6,551 nucleotides of DNA, taken from Actinocrinis sp046724665 (lineage in GTDB: Bacteria; Actinomycetota; Actinomycetes; Streptomycetales; Catenulisporaceae). Where the stretch lies: contig JBKOWZ010000192.1 in NCBI GenBank assembly GCA_046724665.1, positions 1 to 6,551 on the forward strand, written 5' to 3'. Position 1 is the first letter of the stretch, and each line of letters begins with the position of its first letter. Positions 6,330 to 6,551 of the stretch are shown piece by piece. A program made the position numbers and the translations under genes. The notes beneath the pieces are model-generated. The model was not told where the DNA came from, ran no database searches, and saw only the letters and a program-made list of their open reading frames with translations.

Positions 6330-6551
6330 TCAGGCGATGATGCCGCCGCGCATCGCCACGGCGACCATGCCGGCCCGGTCGCCGGTGCCCAGCTTGCGGG
6401 CGATCCGGGCCAGGTGGCTCTTCACCGTCAGCGCGGACAGGCCCATCGTCTGGCCGATCGCCTTGTTGGAACGGCCGTCCGCGACGAGGCGCAGGACCTC
6501 GATCTCACGGGCCGACAGCTCGCGGCAGCCCGCGTTCATCGTGTTCGGCAC
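6330..6551 (-). CDS. LuxR/GerE-type helix-turn-helix regulator (standalone or C-terminal part)
   Basis: The visible 73 residues are almost entirely a LuxR-type DNA-binding domain. ELSAREIEVLRLVADGRSNK (11-30) is the classic opening with the conserved Glu-Val-Leu core; AIGQTMGLSALTVKSHLARI (31-50) holds the helix-turn-helix with the TVKSHL recognition helix; RKLGTGDRAGMVAVA (52-66) closes the four-helix fold. The gene ends at TGA 6330-6332. The first visible codon, at the window edge, is GTG, and an ATG follows at 6539; neither has a visible ribosome binding site, so the protein may start here as a small standalone regulator or may continue leftwards in its own sequence as a response regulator with a receiver domain. 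The residues before the domain (MPNTMNAGC) do not look like a receiver-domain linker, mildly favouring a small protein. Its targets are unknown. It lies 96 bases upstream of the RNase D gene on the same strand. Confidence 0.85.
   Translation of the reverse strand: MPNTMNAGCRELSAREIEVLRLVADGRSNKAIGQTMGLSALTVKSHLARIARKLGTGDRAGMVAVAMRGGIIA

Noticed and set aside
1..6551. Mobile elements, CRISPR arrays, tRNA or rRNA genes, biosynthetic or defence systems
   Set aside because: I found no transposase or integrase motifs, regularly spaced repeats, tRNA-like cloverleaf or compositional break; the region reads as conserved housekeeping chromosome.

Overview
The window is very GC-rich, uses GTG starts throughout, and has coding-strand third positions dominated by G and C. 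Together with the families present, this points to a high-GC actinomycete, most plausibly a Pseudonocardiaceae-like (Amycolatopsis-type) chromosome. That placement rests on sequence style and remembered gene order, not on a search. There is no sign of a plasmid, prophage, insertion sequence, CRISPR array or biosynthetic cluster. Coding density is high and no gap exceeds about 105 bases.

Layout: on the plus strand, bases 1-1485 hold the 3' part of a gene for a multi-pass membrane protein, probably a GT-C-fold glycosyltransferase-like protein of unknown function. It converges on a minus-strand block, and the 59-base gap between the two is almost filled by a perfect 16-bp GC hairpin (1497-1533) that probably terminates both directions. 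Reading the minus strand from the right edge, the block is: a small or truncated LuxR-type DNA-binding protein (6551-6330), a ribonuclease D family exonuclease (6233-4983), a thiolase FadA (4879-3653) and the multifunctional FadB (3656-1545).

FadA and FadB overlap by four bases (GTGA) and together should form a beta-oxidation trifunctional complex. FadB supplies enoyl-CoA hydratase and 3-hydroxyacyl-CoA dehydrogenase; FadA cleaves the 3-ketoacyl-CoA to acetyl-CoA and a shortened acyl-CoA. All key catalytic residues of both enzymes, and the full DEDDy set of the RNase D, are visible, so these look like working genes. A near-palindrome overlapping a possible -10 box lies upstream of fadA and is the best candidate for fatty-acid-responsive control. 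The RNase D gene has a -10-like box seven bases before its GTG, as expected for a leaderless transcript.

Overall this is an ordinary, conserved core-metabolism neighbourhood. I see no convincing undescribed system. The points most worth checking are the fadA operator, the possible leaderless rnd promoter, the conserved-looking coupling of an RNA exonuclease and a regulator with beta-oxidation genes, and the uncharacterised membrane protein.
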